Assembly (NCBI GenBank): GCA_014055525.1 | Contig: WIAH01000005.1 | Coordinates: 62,001-126,000 of the forward strand | Origin: Nitrospira sp. CR1.3 | GTDB taxonomy: Bacteria > Nitrospirota > Nitrospiria > Nitrospirales > Nitrospiraceae | Reading direction: 5' to 3' | Length of the DNA: 64,000 nt | Part shown: piece by piece, positions 61,173-64,000 of the stretch | Layout: every line of letters starts with the position of its first letter | How positions within the stretch are numbered: position 1 is the stretch's first letter | The notes under the pieces: model-generated | Told to the model about the DNA's origin: nothing | Databases searched by the model: none | Seen by the model: the letters and a program-made list of their open reading frames with translations, nothing else | Translations under genes and position numbers: made by a program

Positions 61173-61679
61173 ATGAGCCAGAGCGACTCTCCGCACAATC
61201 AGCCGATCGTGGAGTACAGAGTCGACCGCGTCCTGGACGAGACGAGCACGGACACCAGAATCGTCGTCCTGTCCCGGCAGGACGGCCAAGCGGATACGTT
61301 CCCGATCTGGGTCGGCGCTGCTGAAGGACACGCCATTAAGCTGGCGCTGGATACGACGGTCACACCCCGTCCGATGAGTCACGACCTCATCAAGAGCTTT
61401 GCCGAACACTTGGGGGTCGCGATCCGCCGGGTGGTGATTACGGACGTGAAGAACAGCACCTACTACGCGACGGTCTACCTCGGAAACAACGGCGTAGAGC
61501 GGACACTCGATGCGCGGCCCAGCGACGCATTGTCCCTGGCCCTTCGCGCGCGCTGCCCCGTCTATATCACTCAGGACGTCCTGGCGCGCCGCAGCACGGC
61601 GAACCTCGACGCCTGGCTGACAAAAATGGACTCGAAGAATGCCGGCGCGCAGCAACAACAAGAAGTGCGGGAGACCTGA
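61173..61679 (+). CDS. Bifunctional nuclease family protein (DUF151), second copy
   Basis: 168 residues, clearly paralogous to the gene just upstream (IWVGAAEGHAIKLAL, PRPMSHDLIKSFAEH, LDARPSDALSLALR), with a longer N-terminus and a Gln-rich tail. The start is one base after the previous stop. Retention of two linked copies suggests different partners or a hetero-oligomer. Confidence 0.9.
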   Translation: MSQSDSPHNQPIVEYRVDRVLDETSTDTRIVVLSRQDGQADTFPIWVGAAEGHAIKLALDTTVTPRPMSHDLIKSFAEHLGVAIRRVVITDVKNSTYYATVYLGNNGVERTLDARPSDALSLALRARCPVYITQDVLARRSTANLDAWLTKMDSKNAGAQQQQEVRET

Positions 61680-61712
61680 ATCATTTTCGACATGAAGGAG
61701 CGCGAACGAACG

Positions 61713-62141
61713 ATGTCGACTTATTTACAGAAGCCGTTGGACGTGCAGGAAAAGTGGTACTTGGTCGATGCGGAAGGGAAGACCTTGGGTCGATTGGCTG
61801 CCCGCGTCGCCGCGGTTCTTCGGGGTAAACACCGTCCGACTTTCACGCCCAATGTGGATATGGGCGATCATGTCGTCATTGTGAATGCGGAAAAAATCCA
61901 GTTGACCGGCGATAAGATGGAGACGAAACTGTATCGAAGCCACTCGGGCTATCCCGGCGGATTGAAAACCGCCACGGCGCAGCACGTCTTCCGCAAAGAT
62001 CCGACGCAACTGTTGACGCTGGCGATCGAAGGGATGCTCCCCAAGACGCCGCTCGGCAAACACATGGCAAAGAAGCTGCGCGTGTACGCAGGAACCGCCC
62101 ATCCGCACCAGGCGCAGCAACCTGAACCGATTACACTCTAA
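61713..62141 (+). CDS. rplM: Large subunit ribosomal protein uL13
   Basis: 142 residues: STYLQKPLDVQEKWYLVDAEGKTLGRLA is the standard uL13 opening, followed by VVIVNAEKIQLTG and the MLPKTPLGKHMAKKLRVYAG block. The ATG at 61713 is chosen over 61692 on conservation, with AAGGAG 12 nt upstream. Forms the usual rplM-rpsI operon. Confidence 0.96.
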   Translation: MSTYLQKPLDVQEKWYLVDAEGKTLGRLAARVAAVLRGKHRPTFTPNVDMGDHVVIVNAEKIQLTGDKMETKLYRSHSGYPGGLKTATAQHVFRKDPTQLLTLAIEGMLPKTPLGKHMAKKLRVYAGTAHPHQAQQPEPITL

Positions 62142-62172
62142 TTCGATAGGCCGACGAGGGAGGAAGAATAGA

Positions 62173-62571
62173 ATGGCAGCAGCAGCAGCAACTCAATATG
62201 CAACGGGACGAAGGAAGTGCGCGATCGCGAGGGCCTGGGTCACCGGCACGTCGGGCGATATCACGATCAACGATCAGCCGCTCGAAAAGGCATTCCCCCG
62301 TTTAACTCTCAGACAGATTATTCAACTGCCTCTCGAACTAGCCGGCGTGTCCGGAAAATTTTCGATCAAGGCGACCGTGCACGGCGGCGGACCGACGGGG
62401 CAAGCAGGCGCGCTCCGACATGCGATCGCCAGAGCGTTGGTGGGCTTGAGCCAGCCGCTTCGGGCGCCGTTGAAGAAGGAAGGCTTGCTCACACGCGATT
62501 CTCGCGTGAAAGAACGGAAGAAATACGGCCAGAAGGGCGCGCGAAAGCGGTTCCAGTACTCGAAGCGCTAA
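62173..62571 (+). CDS. rpsI: Small subunit ribosomal protein uS9
   Basis: 132 residues with ATGRRKCAIARAWVTGTSGD, a GQAGALRHAIARALV core and the basic C-terminus KKYGQKGARKRFQYSKR that reaches the P-site tRNA. Begins 31 bp after rplM and ends before a strong terminator. Confidence 0.97.
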   Translation: MAAAAATQYATGRRKCAIARAWVTGTSGDITINDQPLEKAFPRLTLRQIIQLPLELAGVSGKFSIKATVHGGGPTGQAGALRHAIARALVGLSQPLRAPLKKEGLLTRDSRVKERKKYGQKGARKRFQYSKR

Positions 62572-62593
62572 ACGCCGGAGCCGGCATCACCAG

Positions 62594-62623
62594 AAGGGAA
62601 GGCTCACGGCCTTCCCTTTTTTT
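62594..62623 (+). terminator. Rho-independent terminator of rplM-rpsI
   Basis: AAGGGAAGGC and GCCTTCCCTT flank loop TCACG, followed by a seven-T run (62617-62623). Located 22 bp after rpsI. Confidence 0.95.
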
Positions 62624-62703
62624 ATGTCCGCAGCTATAAGAATGACCGCGTGACGGGCGAGATACGCGAGACGAGCGCGACTTGCACAGGAGACGATCGA
62701 GCA

Positions 62704-63768
62704 ATGAAGAAGATTCGAGTCGCCATAGCGGGGGCCAGCGGCTATGCCGGTGCGGAACTCGTCCGTCTCGTCGTATCGCACCCGCATTTCGAATTGACTG
62801 CCGTCACGTCGGAGAAATCAGCCGGAACGCCCCTGGCTACGATGTTCCCAAGCCTGACCGGACTCGTCTCGCTCTCGTTTCAAGCGCTCACCCCGGAAGC
62901 GCTGCTGAACAATGCCGATGCCGTGTTTCTGGCTCTCCCCCACACAAAATCCCTGGATCCGGTCGCCGCCTGCATGACAACCGGCAAAGTCGTGGTCGAT
63001 CTGAGCGCGGACTACCGTCTCAAAGACCCGGCTGTGTATGAATCCTGGTACAAAACCTCTCATACCCACGCCGCGCTCTTGAAGGAAGCCGTGTACGGCC
63101 TTCCGGAACTCCATCGTGCTGCGATCTCAAGGAGCAAGCTCGTTGCCTCGCCCGGTTGTTATCCGACCGCCGCGATACTGCAGCTGGCGCCCTTATTCGC
63201 AAACGATCTGGTCCAGCCTGATACCGTCGTGATCGATGCCAAATCCGGCATCTCTGGTGCCGGACGAAGTCCGGCGCTGCCTTACCATTTCCCTGAGGCG
63301 CATGAATCGTTGGAGCCGTACAAGATCGGCTCGCACAGACACATTCCCGAGATCGAGCAGGAGTTGGGCCGATTGCGCTCACGCCAATCGAAGGAAAACG
63401 GCGGGACGCCCTCCGTCGCCTTTACTCCGCATTTGGTTCCAATGAACCGCGGCATTCTGAGTACGGCCTACTGCCGCCTGAAGAATCCGGTGGCGCTCCC
63501 CGAATTGCGCGCGCTGTATCGCGCTTTCTATAAAGGTGAGCGTTTCGTCAGGCTCTATGAGGATGTCGTCCCGAACCCCCGTTACATCAAGGGGTCAAAT
63601 TACTGCGACATCGGCGTCTATACCGATCAGCGGGCCGGTTGGGTGGTGACCGTTGCTGCCGTGGACAATCTGGTCAAGGGCGCGGCTGGCCAGGCCGTCC
63701 AGGCGATGAATCTTATGCTCGGGCTTCCCGAAGAAACCGGCCTGACCGCTCCTGCCGCATACCCCTAA
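62704..63768 (+). CDS. argC: N-acetyl-gamma-glutamyl-phosphate reductase
   Basis: 354 residues from the ATG at 62704 (MKKIRVAIAGASGYAGAELV, NADPH-binding GASGYAG). The catalytic cysteine is Cys152 in VASPGCYPTAAILQ. Reduces N-acetylglutamyl phosphate in arginine synthesis. argJ follows 27 bp later; a promoter between the rpsI terminator and argC was not resolved. Confidence 0.96.
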   Translation: MKKIRVAIAGASGYAGAELVRLVVSHPHFELTAVTSEKSAGTPLATMFPSLTGLVSLSFQALTPEALLNNADAVFLALPHTKSLDPVAACMTTGKVVVDLSADYRLKDPAVYESWYKTSHTHAALLKEAVYGLPELHRAAISRSKLVASPGCYPTAAILQLAPLFANDLVQPDTVVIDAKSGISGAGRSPALPYHFPEAHESLEPYKIGSHRHIPEIEQELGRLRSRQSKENGGTPSVAFTPHLVPMNRGILSTAYCRLKNPVALPELRALYRAFYKGERFVRLYEDVVPNPRYIKGSNYCDIGVYTDQRAGWVVTVAAVDNLVKGAAGQAVQAMNLMLGLPEETGLTAPAAYP

Positions 63769-63795
63769 CCCACCTCCGACACCGGCGTTCCCTCT

Positions 63796-64000
63796 ATGCC
63801 AAAATCTCAGACAGCTTTTCAGCATGGACGCGGCGTCACAGTCCCTCTCGGCTTTAAAGCGTCCGGCATCCATTGCGGAATCAAGAAACCGGGGTTGCTT
63901 GATCTGGCTCTGGTCGTTTCTGCGCAGCCAGGTCCGGTCGCCGGGGTCTTTACACGAAACCAGGTGGTCGCCGCGCCGGTCCTCCTTGATCGTCGGCACT
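63796..64000 (+). CDS. argJ: Glutamate N-acetyltransferase/amino-acid acetyltransferase ArgJ (3' partial)
   Basis: The first 68 codons only; the gene runs off the window. The N-terminus GVTVPLGFKASGIHCGIK then LDLALVVSAQPGPVAGVFTRN is the ArgJ start. The argC-argJ order is standard. ArgJ recycles the acetyl group from N-acetylornithine to glutamate. The autocleavage Thr lies beyond the window. Confidence 0.92.
   Translation, partial: MPKSQTAFQHGRGVTVPLGFKASGIHCGIKKPGLLDLALVVSAQPGPVAGVFTRNQVVAAPVLLDRRH

Overview
This 64-kb window reads as ordinary chromosome from a GC-rich Gram-negative bacterium. It has an LPS export and lipid A cluster, a TolC-family protein, a TonB-dependent B12 receptor, lipoyl, heme and cobalamin pathways, and no phage, insertion sequence or CRISPR. 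The gene set, the ccsA-type/hemA/hemC/cobA-hemD/hemB order and the protein sequences look to me like the genus Nitrospira (phylum Nitrospirota). That is recognition from memory, not a database result.

Layout. 1-7.2 kb: end of a TolC-family gene, a cold-shock gene, lptF-lptG, then fabF-acp-lpxD (envelope lipid). 7.2-7.75 kb: a non-coding gap with a small cluster of DnaA-box-like sites. 7.75-20.4 kb (minus strand): a ten-gene chemosensory operon of Pil-Chp/Pix/Frz type. Its order is a periplasmic mono-heme Tll0287-like protein, CheY, CheW, MCP, a three-Hpt CheA-receiver hybrid, two divergent CheW proteins, a receiver plus long coiled coil, a histidine-less Hpt-like protein, and an HD-GYP protein carrying a second histidine-less Hpt. 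No cheR or cheB lies in it. 21-34.3 kb (minus): the B12 regulon, made of two riboswitch-led units. One runs btuB, a Cys-rich protein, an ATP:corrinoid adenosyltransferase, cobQ, cobU, cobT, cobS, cbiB, cobD and cbiZ. The other is btuF-btuC-btuD. Together they import, salvage, remodel and finish cobamides, but the corrin ring pathway is not here.

34.5-46.3 kb: an orphan secreted protein, rpmB, a small anchored protein, tRNA-Gly with a duplicated 3' fragment and GC-rich hairpins, tyrS, comEA, an internally deleted lpd remnant, gcvH, ndk, mtnA, a ribbon-helix-helix protein, comEC, glmM and folP. 46.5-57.8 kb (minus): ftsH, then a tightly packed unit transcribed as ccsA/hemX-type, hemA, zinc-ribbon protein, hemC, cobA-hemD, CBS protein, hemB, ribF, tilS, hpt. 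A strong sigma70-type promoter for it lies inside the start of the divergent rsmI-like gene. 57.9-64 kb: rsmI-like, tusA-like, a secreted glycine-rich protein, tRNA-Leu, a YggX-like protein, two tandem bifunctional-nuclease-family genes, rplM-rpsI, argC and the start of argJ.

Most promising for new biology: the chemosensory operon (heme-protein input, FrzS/AglZ-like receiver, paired pseudo-Hpt outputs, no adaptation enzymes); the two B12 riboswitches with apparently different expression platforms; the tRNA-Gly fragment with hairpins; and the lpd deletion remnant. All functional calls come from reading motifs and gene order by eye. No searches were run, and residue numbers are hand-counted.
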